Assembly (NCBI RefSeq): GCF_000744415.1
Contig: NZ_JQLW01000009.1
Span: forward strand, 1 to 64,000
Length of the DNA stretch: 64,000 nucleotides
Origin: Ghiorsea bivora
GTDB lineage: Bacteria > Pseudomonadota > Zetaproteobacteria > Mariprofundales > Mariprofundaceae
Direction of reading: 5' to 3'
The notes under the pieces were generated by a model. The model made no database searches. It was not told the DNA's origin and worked only from the letters and a program-made list of their open reading frames with translations. Shown in pieces: positions 56,560-64,000 of this stretch. Each line of letters begins with the position of its first letter. The first letter of the stretch is position 1. The position numbers and the translations under genes were made by a program.

Positions 56560-57066
56560 TCACTTCACCCACTCTCTTAATAACTTAAACAATAATTTCG
56601 CAGACTTAGGCGGCTTGTTTTTATTGGCTTCTTGGTTTGCATTTCTGATCAATTGCCGCAACTGCTGCACATTCACATCTGAATACTCAGCCAAAAATGC
56701 TGTCAAAGCAGGCGCACCTTCAGATAACAACCTATCTCTCCAGCGCTCAACACGATGAAACTCTAAGTTTACCTTCGTTTTTACTTGCTCAACATTCTCA
56801 ATTTCAAGCAAAGCAGCATGCACATCAATATCACGTAAATATTTTGCGATTAGTTTAAACTGACGTTTCTTGGCACCTTTTTGTGGCATTTCTTTTAATG
56901 TTTGCAAGGCATCAATCACTTGCTCTGGCAGTGCAATATCATACCACTGTTGCTCAGACAACGTTTCCAGCTTCTTTGCCAAGTCTAGAAAAACTTGCAC
57001 CTCACGTTTCTGCTCTGACTTGTTTGGGCGTTCATATTCAGGTTCATCTTCAAAAGTATCTATCAT
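56560..57066 (-). CDS. darP: Ribosome biogenesis factor DarP (DUF615/YjgA)
   Basis: 168-aa DUF615 protein. E. coli DarP (YjgA) associates with the 50S precursor and promotes late large-subunit assembly. Family landmarks: NKSEQKRE (for SKSEIKR), a helical middle with FKLIAKYLRDID, VERWRDRLL and the C-terminal QQLRQLIRNANQEANKNKPP followed by KSAKLLFKLLREW. I start at ATG 57066 because the 32 residues upstream in frame have no homology and run into the terminator of the tRNA genes at 57136-57169. No good ribosome site is visible there. Confidence 0.85.
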   Translation of the reverse strand: MIDTFEDEPEYERPNKSEQKREVQVFLDLAKKLETLSEQQWYDIALPEQVIDALQTLKEMPQKGAKKRQFKLIAKYLRDIDVHAALLEIENVEQVKTKVNLEFHRVERWRDRLLSEGAPALTAFLAEYSDVNVQQLRQLIRNANQEANKNKPPKSAKLLFKLLREWVK

Positions 57067-57135
57067 ATGGAAAGAAATTGTAGCGCGAGAAAAGAAGAAG
57101 TCTTGTTTTTCGACATTAAACATACAAAAAGACAT

Positions 57136-57169
57136 AAAAAAAGCCTCTTGAGGATTACCCAAGAGGCTT
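57136..57169 (-). terminator. Terminator after tRNA-Val/tRNA-Asp
   Basis: Stem aagcctctt / aagaggctt (57141-57149 with 57161-57169) followed on the minus strand by a T-run (plus-strand aaaaaaa 57136-57142). Confidence 0.88.
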
Positions 57170-57175
57170 TAATAA

Positions 57176-57252
57176 TGGCGGAGCGGACGGGACTCGAACC
57201 CGCGACCTCCGGCGTGACAGGCCGGCATTCTAACCAACTGAACTACCGCTCC
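57176..57252 (-). tRNA. tRNA-Asp (GTC)
   Basis: Minus-strand cloverleaf: acceptor GGAGCGG / CCGCTCC with discriminator G and encoded CCA, D-arm with AGTTGGTTAGA, anticodon loop CTGTCAC (GTC), T-arm GGTTCGAGTCC. 77 nt. Confidence 0.97.
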
Positions 57253-57253
57253 A

Positions 57254-57329
57254 TGGTGGGCGCTGCAGGACTCGAACCTGCGGCCACCGCCTTGTAAGGG
57301 CGGTGCTCTACCAACTGAGCTAAGCGCCC
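57254..57329 (-). tRNA. tRNA-Val (TAC)
   Basis: Minus-strand cloverleaf: acceptor GGGCGCT / AGCGCCC, discriminator A and encoded CCA, anticodon loop CTTACAA (TAC), T-arm GGTTCGAGTCC. 76 nt, one base from tRNA-Asp. Probably co-transcribed from the hupB side. Confidence 0.97.
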
Positions 57330-57407
57330 GCTTTTTAAGGGTCTTCCCACAAAAAGTGGGCGAACATTAACGCCACAATTTCACATTGCAAGCGTTTATT
57401 TTTACCC

Positions 57408-57680
57408 TTACTTCACAGCGTCTTTAAGACCTTTACCAGCTTTAAACTTAGGCGCTTTAGAAGCTGCAACTTGGATTGGCTCACCAGTACGAGGGTTACG
57501 CGCTGTACGTGCCGCACGTTCTGTTACAGAAAATGTACCAAAACCTACCAAGCTTACACTATCACCTGCAGACAATGCGCCAGTAATGCCGCTTAACACT
57601 GCGTCTACTGCCGCACCAGCATCAGCTTTACTCAAGCTTGCTGATTCAGCTACATGATTAATCAATTCTACTTTTTTCAT
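57408..57680 (-). CDS. hupB: DNA-binding protein HU
   Basis: 90-aa HU histone-like nucleoid protein that bends DNA non-specifically. [11 protein letters not shown] at the start, GFGTFSV and the DNA-binding arm [20 protein letters not shown] with the intercalating Pro. Start at ATG 57680 with GGAGGG upstream; the frame extends 21 codons further through the promoter. Downstream of lon, as hupB is in E. coli and Pseudomonas. Confidence 0.95.
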   Translation of the reverse strand: MKKVELINHVAESASLSKADAGAAVDAVLSGITGALSAGDSVSLVGFGTFSVTERAARTARNPRTGEPIQVAASKAPKFKAGKGLKDAVK

Positions 57681-57714
57681 TCTTACCCTCCAAGATTTAA
57701 AAAATACGCTGCGA

Positions 57715-57743
57715 ACTAAAACAGTATGCTTATATATCGTCAA
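57715..57743 (-). promoter_or_regulatory. Sigma-70 promoter of hupB
   Basis: Minus strand: TTGACG (57743-57738), 17-base spacer, TTTAGT (57720-57715). This is a 5/6 match for -35 and 4/6 for -10, located 35 bases before the hupB start. Confidence 0.5.
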
Positions 57744-57764
57744 CGGTTTTTTGTTTTTATGTGA

Positions 57765-60146
57765 CTAATGCGCCGTAGGCCCATCTTCATTTAAGTATAT
57801 ACCAGCAACCATACCGGGCGCAAATTCTGCAGATAATTTCATAGCCTCGGGCAATCTCACCAAAGCGTGCTCCAATACATCATCCATATTCTCTGCAAAA
57901 TGCATTTCTATAGAATCTTTAACATTATCAGGCACTTCCTTCATATCTTTCCTGTTTTCTTCAGGAATTATAGCCGTTGTTAATCCTCCCCTATGCGCTG
58001 CAAGTAGCTTTTCTTTAAGCCCACCAATAGGCAAACTTTTACCTCGCAGGGTAATTTCACCCGTCATGCAAACCTCTCTACGCACAGGTATGCCAGTCAG
58101 CGCTGAGACCAAAGATGTTGCCATGGCCAAACCAGCAGATGGTCCATCTTTGGGAATAGCACCCTCGGGTACATGCACATGAATATCCACTTTTTGATGA
58201 AAATCAGGTTTTAAACCCAACAAGGCGGCGCGAGATCGCACATACGTTAGTGCGGCTTGCACAGATTCTTGCATCACATCACCAAGCTGCCCTGTAACCG
58301 TCAACTTACCTTTGCCAGGTGTTAATGCAGTCTCAATTTGTAATAATTCACCACCAACTTCTGTCCACGCTAGACCAGTGACCACACCAATTTCATCTTT
58401 GGCTTCAGCCAAACCAAAACGGTATGGTTTAACACCCAAGCTATCCTCTAAGTTATCCACAGAAATCGTTTGGGTTTGATTATTTTTTGACACCACAATT
58501 TGGCGAGCAATTTTACGGCATACCTTAGCCAAAACGCGTTCCAACCCACGCACACCTGCTTCTCGGGTATAATATCGAATCATCTCACGAATCACATCAT
58601 CGCTTAACAAAACCTGCTCAGTTTTTAAACCGTGGTTTTTCACCTGTTTGGGCAACAAATATTTCTTAGCAATGGCTAACTTCTCATCTTCTGTATACCC
58701 TGAAATGCGAATAATTTCCATTCTATCCAACAAAGGCGCGGGGATATTCATGCTATTGGATGTTGTAATAAACATCACATCTGACAAGTCGTAGTCCACT
58801 TCCAAATAATGATCATTAAACGTATTATTTTGTTCAGGATCCAAGACTTCAAGCAAGGCAGCCGATGGGTCTCCTCGGAAATCCGCACCCATTTTGTCAA
58901 TTTCATCCAACAAAATCAGCGGGTTTTTGGTACCTGCCTTTTTCATAGACTTGATGACTTTGCCTGGCATCGAACCAATATATGTACGACGGTGCCCACG
59001 TATTTCAGCTTCGTCACGTACACCACCCAAACTCATGCGTACAAATTCGCGTCGTGTTGCTCTGGCAATCGACTTCGCTAATGATGTTTTACCAACGCCA
59101 GGAGGTCCCACAAAACAAAGGATAGGACCCTTCATTTTTTTCACCAGCTGTAACACTGCCAAATGTTCCAAAATGCGTTCTTTCACTTTTTCTAAACCAA
59201 AATGATCCGCATCCAACACAGCTTCTGCAGCTTCCAAATCTTTTCGTACCCGTGAACGTTTCTTCCAAGGCAAATCAACCAACCAATCCAAGTAACCCCG
59301 TAATACTGTTGCTTCAGAGCTGGTTTGCGGCATCATTTTCAAACGTTTTAATTCCGTTTCAGCTTTTTCTTTTGCCTCTTTGCTTAAACCAATGGTTTCA
59401 ATTTTATGCGCAATTTCATCCAAATCCGATTGAGCATCATCTTCACCCAATTCCTTTTGAATTGCTTTCATTTGCTCAGACAAATAATATTCGCGCTGGC
59501 TTTTCTCCATTTGCCGCTTCACACGTGACCGTACACGTTTATCCACCTGAAGCATGTCCATCTCTTCTTCCATGATGGCAAATAGTTTTTCCAGACGTTC
59601 AATCACCGAAGTCATTTCAAGCAATGCTTGTTTTTCGGCAACTTTTAAATTCAAATGAGAAGCAATGGTATCGGCTAATCTATCGACATCATCCACAGCC
59701 GTAATCGAAACCAAAACTTCAGGTGCAACTTTTTTATTCAGTTTTGCATACAATTCAAATTGATTGATAACAGTACGCGCCACCTGCTCCTGCTCGCGTT
59801 CATCTTCATCCGCTTCAGGTAATACTTCATAACGCGCACGCAAACAAACATCTTCTGTTAAATCATGGACACGTACGCGCGACTGACCTTCAACCAAAAC
59901 CTTCACCGTACCATCAGGCAACTTAAGCATTTGCAAAATATTACCTAAGGTACCAATCTGAAATAACGCATCCAAATCCGGCGCATCATCCTCAGGGTTT
60001 TTCTGGGCTAATAATACAATACTTTTACCTGCATTCATGACTTCTTCAAGTGCTGCTACCGATTTTTCGCGACCCACAAATAAAGGAACAATCATGTGGG
60101 GAAACATCACAATATCACGCAACGGCAACACAGGAAGTGTTGTCAT
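57765..60146 (-). CDS. lon: ATP-dependent protease Lon
   Basis: 793-aa hexameric AAA+ serine protease degrading misfolded and regulatory proteins. N-terminal substrate-binding domain starting TTLPVLPLRDIVMFPHMIVP, coiled coil, AAA+ module with Walker A GPPGVGKTSLAKS and Walker B (ILLDEIDKM), and protease domain with catalytic Ser in PKDGPSAGLAMA and a downstream Lys. I start at ATG 60146, which has a GGAGATAAT site and matches the family N-terminus. The frame extends 31 codons upstream but those residues are not Lon-like. Confidence 0.97.
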   Translation of the reverse strand: MTTLPVLPLRDIVMFPHMIVPLFVGREKSVAALEEVMNAGKSIVLLAQKNPEDDAPDLDALFQIGTLGNILQMLKLPDGTVKVLVEGQSRVRVHDLTEDVCLRARYEVLPEADEDEREQEQVARTVINQFELYAKLNKKVAPEVLVSITAVDDVDRLADTIASHLNLKVAEKQALLEMTSVIERLEKLFAIMEEEMDMLQVDKRVRSRVKRQMEKSQREYYLSEQMKAIQKELGEDDAQSDLDEIAHKIETIGLSKEAKEKAETELKRLKMMPQTSSEATVLRGYLDWLVDLPWKKRSRVRKDLEAAEAVLDADHFGLEKVKERILEHLAVLQLVKKMKGPILCFVGPPGVGKTSLAKSIARATRREFVRMSLGGVRDEAEIRGHRRTYIGSMPGKVIKSMKKAGTKNPLILLDEIDKMGADFRGDPSAALLEVLDPEQNNTFNDHYLEVDYDLSDVMFITTSNSMNIPAPLLDRMEIIRISGYTEDEKLAIAKKYLLPKQVKNHGLKTEQVLLSDDVIREMIRYYTREAGVRGLERVLAKVCRKIARQIVVSKNNQTQTISVDNLEDSLGVKPYRFGLAEAKDEIGVVTGLAWTEVGGELLQIETALTPGKGKLTVTGQLGDVMQESVQAALTYVRSRAALLGLKPDFHQKVDIHVHVPEGAIPKDGPSAGLAMATSLVSALTGIPVRREVCMTGEITLRGKSLPIGGLKEKLLAAHRGGLTTAIIPEENRKDMKEVPDNVKDSIEMHFAENMDDVLEHALVRLPEAMKLSAEFAPGMVAGIYLNEDGPTAH

Positions 60147-60251
60147 ATTATCTCCAGATTCATTCGATTGAGAAACATCTACTTCAGCCAATGGGCACCT
60201 CTTTTTCATTACATTAAGACGCAAACGATATTGCGCCACAGAATATTATTG

Positions 60252-60278
60252 ATAATGTTTTATAGGGACAATTTCAAG
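60252..60278 (-). promoter_or_regulatory. Possible sigma-32 promoter of lon
   Basis: Minus strand: a perfect CTTGAAA (60278-60272) followed after 14 bases by CATTAT (60257-60252). The -35 is ideal for RpoH and lon is a classic heat-shock gene, but the -10 is only a partial match. Confidence 0.4.
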
Positions 60279-60287
60279 CCCTAAAAC

Positions 60288-60314
60288 GAAAAAAGCCTCG
60301 ATTGACGAGGCTTT
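60288..60314 (-). terminator. Terminator after clpX
   Basis: Stem aaagcctcg / cgaggcttt (60292-60300 with 60306-60314), loop attga, followed on the minus strand by a T-run (plus-strand a-run 60289-60294). Confidence 0.88.
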
Positions 60315-60335
60315 AAAAATCAAAGTTGTGAATAA

Positions 60336-61601
60336 CTAAGCAACTTCTATATTTTTTTGTTTTTTCTTATAAACCAGTTCTGGCTCAGCTTTGCCTTCAA
60401 CAACATCCGCTGTAATCTTACATGCTTCAACATTATCCATGGTTGGCACGTCATACATCACATCCAACATCACCGATTCCATAATTGCACGCAAACCACG
60501 TGCTCCTGTTTTACGCAAAATTGCTTTATCGGCAATCGCATCCAAAGCATCTTTGGTAAACGCCAAATCCACATTGTCATACTTCAACAAAGCTTGGTAT
60601 TGTTTAACCAATGCATTTTTGGGTTCTGTAAGGATTTCCAACAAAGCAGCTTTATCCAACTCGGTCAGTGTTGCCACAGCTGGCAAACGTCCAACCAACT
60701 CAGGAATCAAACCAAACTTAATCAAGTCTTCGGGTTCAACACCTTTTAAACGTTCACCAATACCAATATCATCTTCCATATCCACAGCTGCACCAAAACC
60801 AATCGAACGTGTTTTACCACGGGCTTCAATGATTTTTTCTAGGCCTGCAAATGCACCACCTAAAATAAACAGGATATTACTGGTATCGACTTGGGTAAAC
60901 TCTTGCTGTGGATTTTTACGCCCACCTTGGGGTGAAACCGAAGCAATCGTGCCTTCAATCAATTTCAACAATGCCTGCTGCACACCTTCACCCGATACAT
61001 CACGTGTAATGGAAGGCGAATCAGACTTTCTGGCTAATTTATCAACTTCATCAATATAGATAATACCACGCTGTGCTTTTTCTACATCACCATCAGCTGC
61101 TTGTAGCAGTTTAACAATAATATTATCAACATCTTCACCCACATAACCCGCTTCGGTTAATGTTGTCGCATCAGCAATAATAAAAGGAACATCAAAAATA
61201 CGCGCCAAGGTTTGCGCAAGTAGTGTTTTACCACAACCTGTAGGTCCTAAAAGCAAAACATTACTTTTAGAAATTTCCACATCACTACTTTCGTTATGTT
61301 TCATACGTTTATAGTGGTTATACACTGCCACCGATAACAAACGTTTAGGGTTTTCTTGCCCAATCACATAACCATCTAAAAATTCTTTGATTTCTTTGGG
61401 TTTGGGTAAACCTTTGTTGGCGGATGAAGTTTCACTGTCTTTTTCATCGGACATTTCTTCAATCATGATATCATTGCACAGCTCTATGCATTCATCACAG
61501 ATAAATACCGTTGGCCCTGCAATTAATTTTTTCACATCATGCTGACTTTTTCCGCAAAAAGAACAGAATAATGTTGAATCACCATTGGAAGAAGCTGTCA
61601 T
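60336..61601 (-). CDS. clpX: ATP-dependent Clp protease ATPase subunit ClpX
   Basis: 421-aa AAA+ unfoldase that feeds substrates, including ssrA-tagged proteins made by the tmRNA at 21786, into ClpP. N-terminal zinc-binding domain with CSFCGKSQ and CDECIELC, Walker [13 protein letters not shown], Walker B (IIYIDEVDK), the pore-loop region and the ClpP-contacting IGF loop as RSIGFG. Two bases separate it from clpP; a terminator follows. Confidence 0.98.
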   Translation of the reverse strand: MTASSNGDSTLFCSFCGKSQHDVKKLIAGPTVFICDECIELCNDIMIEEMSDEKDSETSSANKGLPKPKEIKEFLDGYVIGQENPKRLLSVAVYNHYKRMKHNESSDVEISKSNVLLLGPTGCGKTLLAQTLARIFDVPFIIADATTLTEAGYVGEDVDNIIVKLLQAADGDVEKAQRGIIYIDEVDKLARKSDSPSITRDVSGEGVQQALLKLIEGTIASVSPQGGRKNPQQEFTQVDTSNILFILGGAFAGLEKIIEARGKTRSIGFGAAVDMEDDIGIGERLKGVEPEDLIKFGLIPELVGRLPAVATLTELDKAALLEILTEPKNALVKQYQALLKYDNVDLAFTKDALDAIADKAILRKTGARGLRAIMESVMLDVMYDVPTMDNVEACKITADVVEGKAEPELVYKKKQKNIEVA

Positions 61602-61603
61602 CT

Positions 61604-62218
61604 TTAGCCCTCGCTTGCCCCTGAAGTAGGCACATCGTCCCTAGAGGTTAACACTTTATCGACGATACCATACTCACAAGCAGCCTCTGCTGACAAGAAA
61701 TAATCGCGTTCCACATCTTCAGACAATTTTTTCAATGGCTGACCCGTGTGTTTCGCCATCATACGGTTCAAGTCATCTTTAAGCTTCAAAATCTCTTTGG
61801 CATGAATCTCAATATCCGTTGCCTGACCTTGAAAACCACCCAAAGGTTGGTGAATCATAATACGCGCATTGGGTAATGCGTAACGTTTACCCGGCGCACC
61901 AGCTGCCAATAAATGTGCACCCATGGATGCTGCTTGCCCTACGCATAATGTAGATACATCACAACGAATATATTGCATGGTATCATAAATCGCCATACCC
62001 GCTGTCACCACACCACCAGGGCTATTGATATATAAATAAATATCTTTATCAGGTCCTTCGGATTCCAAAAAAAGCAACTGCGCTGTAATCAAGTTCGCCA
62101 TATTATCTTCAACTTGACCATTTAAGAAAATAATACGTTCTTTTAATAATCTTGAAAAAATATCATACGAACGTTCGCCGCGAGCAGTTTGCTCTATGAC
62201 CATAGGTACGAGATTCAT
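61604..62218 (-). CDS. clpP: ATP-dependent Clp protease proteolytic subunit ClpP
   Basis: 204-aa serine peptidase forming the tetradecameric degradation chamber. N-terminal [20 protein letters not shown] is the family signature. Catalytic Ser is in [11 protein letters not shown], His in MIHQPLGG, and Asp in the [19 protein letters not shown] region. The start overlaps the tig stop by four bases (ATGA). Confidence 0.98.
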   Translation of the reverse strand: MNLVPMVIEQTARGERSYDIFSRLLKERIIFLNGQVEDNMANLITAQLLFLESEGPDKDIYLYINSPGGVVTAGMAIYDTMQYIRCDVSTLCVGQAASMGAHLLAAGAPGKRYALPNARIMIHQPLGGFQGQATDIEIHAKEILKLKDDLNRMMAKHTGQPLKKLSEDVERDYFLSAEAACEYGIVDKVLTSRDDVPTSGASEG

Positions 62219-63549
62219 GATTGCGCCTTATCCTGCTCTGCTTGCCATGTTGCCAAAGTCTTTTTCACTTTTTTTGTTTTGGCTTGTGATACAACATAAT
62301 CAATACATTTTTGTTCCAACAAACGGTCTTTCAACGCACCCATTTGCTCTTGGTTATCACGAATGTATTTCGCATAATCATCACGCATATTTTCTGGGTA
62401 TGCCATGACCATTTCATCAACACCAGCATCAATTTCTTCATCTGTCAGCGTAATATCAAAATCTTTACGCACGTTTTGCAACAAAACAGACAATTTCAAA
62501 CCACGCTCTGAACGCTCACGAACCTCTTGGCGGAACGCTTCATCCGCCAACATTTCTTCGCTGGCATCCATACCTTGTTGTTTCATATTTTGCACCACAC
62601 GCGCTGTGGTTGCTTTCATATCTTCAACAATCAAACCTTCTGGCAAGGTCATGGGGTGGGCTTCCAACAATGCTTTGAGTGCCGAATCATGCGTAGCACC
62701 TTTGGCCGCATTGGCTGCTTCTTTATCCAAACCTTCACGAATATCTTTTAACATGGCTTCGGCATCTGCAAAGTTCAAAAGTTCAGCCAATTCTGCATCA
62801 TCTTTGGCTGTAACTGCCGCACCAACACTTTTCACTGTTGTTTCAAAGCGAGCTTCTTTTCCTGCCAAGTTCGGTGCTTGGTAATCTTCAGGGAAAGTTA
62901 CTTCAACAGTACATGTATCCCCTGCTTTTTTACCAACCAACTGCTCTTCAAAGCCTGGGATAAAGCGACCTTCGCCCAATACAAGCGCAACATCTTCACC
63001 TTTACCACCATCAAAAGCTTCATCACCAATGAAACCTTCAAAATCAATATGCAACTGATCACCAGTCTCAGCGGCACGGTCTTCTGTGATTTCATATTTT
63101 ACTTGTGATTTATATAAACGCTCAAGCACACCTTTAACATCTTCATCATCAACAGTCACTTCTGTTGCTTCAATGCTTAACTTCGACAAGTCCGTCAAGG
63201 TTACTTCAGGCCAAGTATCAACTTTTAGTGTGAATACAAATTGGTCATCAGGCTGAACCTTAGGCAAGGACAACTCAGGTTGAAGTGCAGGTGTTAGCCC
63301 TGACGACTCAATGGCTGCCACATAATGTTGTTGTAAAAGTTGAGAAACGGTGTCTTCATGAATCTTAGGGCCAAACTGTTTATCAATCACATGACCTGGT
63401 GTTTTACCTTGGCGAAAGCCTGGCAACTTCACTTGACCCATCAATTTATTTCTTTCTGCGGCATACACCTTATCGTATTCTGACTTGGGTAAACTAACCT
63501 CTACTTCATGCTCATTTTCACCAAGTTTTTTGACTTCAGTTTGAATCAT
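62215..63549 (-). CDS. tig: Trigger factor
   Basis: 444-aa ribosome-associated chaperone with peptidyl-prolyl isomerase activity. N-terminal ribosome-docking domain with the signature loop GFRQGKTPG, central FKBP-type PPIase domain (about 150-240; [36 protein letters not shown]) and a long C-terminal helical chaperone domain. An excellent GGAGG site is present. It heads the conserved tig-clpP-clpX-lon-hupB run. Confidence 0.97.
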   Translation of the reverse strand: MIQTEVKKLGENEHEVEVSLPKSEYDKVYAAERNKLMGQVKLPGFRQGKTPGHVIDKQFGPKIHEDTVSQLLQQHYVAAIESSGLTPALQPELSLPKVQPDDQFVFTLKVDTWPEVTLTDLSKLSIEATEVTVDDEDVKGVLERLYKSQVKYEITEDRAAETGDQLHIDFEGFIGDEAFDGGKGEDVALVLGEGRFIPGFEEQLVGKKAGDTCTVEVTFPEDYQAPNLAGKEARFETTVKSVGAAVTAKDDAELAELLNFADAEAMLKDIREGLDKEAANAAKGATHDSALKALLEAHPMTLPEGLIVEDMKATTARVVQNMKQQGMDASEEMLADEAFRQEVRERSERGLKLSVLLQNVRKDFDITLTDEEIDAGVDEMVMAYPENMRDDYAKYIRDNQEQMGALKDRLLEQKCIDYVVSQAKTKKVKKTLATWQAEQDKAQS

Positions 63550-63623
63550 TTAAGCCTCCGAAAGGAATATTAAGTATGTACAAAAAATCAATGCGCCCCA
63601 GTAATGGAGCGCATTGACGTGTA

Positions 63624-63708
63624 TGGTACGAGAGGAGGGAGTCGAACCCTCACGCCGTAAGACACTGGAACCTAAATCCAGCGCGTCTACCAGTTCCGCC
63701 ACCCTCGC
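63624..63708 (-). tRNA. tRNA-Leu (TAG)
   Basis: Class II tRNA on the minus strand. Acceptor GCGAGGG pairs with CTCTCGT (two G-U pairs), discriminator A, encoded CCA. Anticodon arm ctgga-tttaggt-tccag has anticodon TAG. Long variable arm tgtcttacggcg; T-arm GGTTCGACTCC. 85 nt, directly upstream of tig. Confidence 0.95.
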
Positions 63709-63899
63709 ATATGTAACCTGCCAACCATGATTGCATCGACAAGGTGGCGCATTATGCCATGTCATTTTTCCAAATCAACATTTTATCATCGCTACCTTAT
63801 AAGCTTCTCATAAAGCTTGCCTACCAAGCACATGGTTAATCCAACCATACCCTATGATACTGGCACCACTTCACTCCTTCAAGACCAATAACGCAGCGT

Positions 63900-64000
63900 T
63901 TATACTTCTATTGGCAGAGTATAAAAAGCAACATAAAAGCGCACTGAACCATCTGCTGCAACATCATGCTGCATTTCAGGAGGGATATTGGCAGTTTGGC
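63900..64000 (-). CDS. Possible C-terminal fragment of a CDS running off the window
   Basis: On the minus strand a frame enters from the window edge and ends at TAA 63900-63902, reading ...IPPEMQHDVAADGSVRFYV then AFYTLPIEV. The composition looks protein-like (mixed hydrophobic and charged, ends in a strand-like segment) and the direction agrees with its neighbours, but 33 residues are too few to identify. A competing plus-strand frame opens at ATG 63854 and also runs off the edge. Between 63709 and 63899 I see no other gene; this stretch should carry the tRNA-Leu promoter. Confidence 0.35.
   Translation of the reverse strand, partial: QTANIPPEMQHDVAADGSVRFYVAFYTLPIEV

Noticed and set aside
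57067-57162. Upstream extension of darP
   Set aside because: It runs through the terminator hairpin of the tRNA genes and lacks DUF615 similarity.
60147-60239. 31-codon upstream extension of lon
   Set aside because: The extension is not Lon-like, has no ribosome site at its start, and the ATG at 60146 has one.
60391-61059. 222-codon plus-strand open frame
   Set aside because: It lies wholly antisense to clpX, which is certain; the frame is a codon-bias shadow.
63854-64000. Plus-strand frame open to the window edge
   Set aside because: There is no ribosome site, and the minus-strand frame covering the same bases looks more protein-like; undecidable without the next sequence.

Overview
The window reads as chromosomal DNA of a Gram-negative, flagellated, chemolithoautotroph-like proteobacterium of moderate-to-low GC content. 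Signs of this are an LPS-assembly lipoprotein (lptE), a type II secretion operon, a sigma-28 flagellar promoter, several c-type cytochromes, two different fructose-1,6-bisphosphatases and a compact glpX-tkt-gap-pgk-pyk-fba carbon operon. My best guess is a marine Zetaproteobacterium (Mariprofundus/Ghiorsea-like). That is inference from gene content; no 16S rRNA gene or RuBisCO gene lies in the window.

Layout. 0-5.1 kb: late flagellar genes (flagellin, flaG, fliD, a fliT-like gene, fliS behind a good sigma-28 promoter). 5.1-12 kb (minus): leuS-lptE-holA-phosphohexomutase-hybrid histidine kinase, with tightly overlapping genes. 12-17.4 kb (minus): an aldehyde dehydrogenase, an acetolactate-synthase-like ThDP enzyme and a pentaheme cytochrome in one run, then a monoheme cytochrome with a Cys/Met/His-rich NPC-repeat arm. 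17.5-21.7 kb: a DJ-1 protein, an ElyC-like protein, a second hybrid kinase, an AT-rich orphan receiver protein, and an IS3 transposase remnant next to a degenerate second copy of the ssrA 3' end. 21.8-24 kb: tmRNA (ssrA), family-4 uracil-DNA glycosylase and class I FBPase. 24-28.3 kb: a MidA-like methyltransferase, a lipoprotein, and leuC-leuD separated by a palindromic dispersed-type repeat.

28.3-35.2 kb: a LysR regulator, a triheme cytochrome, a 38-residue membrane peptide gene missed by length cut-offs, nnrS, and a translationally coupled porin / FMN-binding / PepSY-like operon under a perfect Fur box, then a small heat-shock protein. 35.2-42.5 kb: type II secretion gspC-D-E-F flanked by two uncharacterised envelope genes. 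Two copies of a ~135-nt multi-hairpin repeat follow the stop codons of gspF and of the next gene. 42.6-48.5 kb: an MBL-fold hydrolase, an HDOD protein, priA and a WbpM/CapD-type nucleotide-sugar dehydratase. 48.6-56.4 kb: the central carbon operon. 56.5-63.7 kb: darP, tRNA-Asp, tRNA-Val, hupB, lon, clpX, clpP, tig and tRNA-Leu, the order tig-clpP-clpX-lon-hupB being a classic conserved proteostasis block.

How the genes fit together: class I FBPase and the glpX-to-fba operon cover the regeneration and lower-glycolytic parts of a Calvin-type cycle. The cytochromes suggest an elaborate periplasmic electron-transfer chain. The Fur-box operon looks like an iron-assimilation module built around a periplasmic flavoprotein rather than a TonB receptor. 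The least explained items are that Fur operon, the NPC-repeat cytochrome, the structured repeat pair at 35.2/36.0 kb, the ssrA-flanking scar, and the ThDP enzyme/ALDH/pentaheme cytochrome run.
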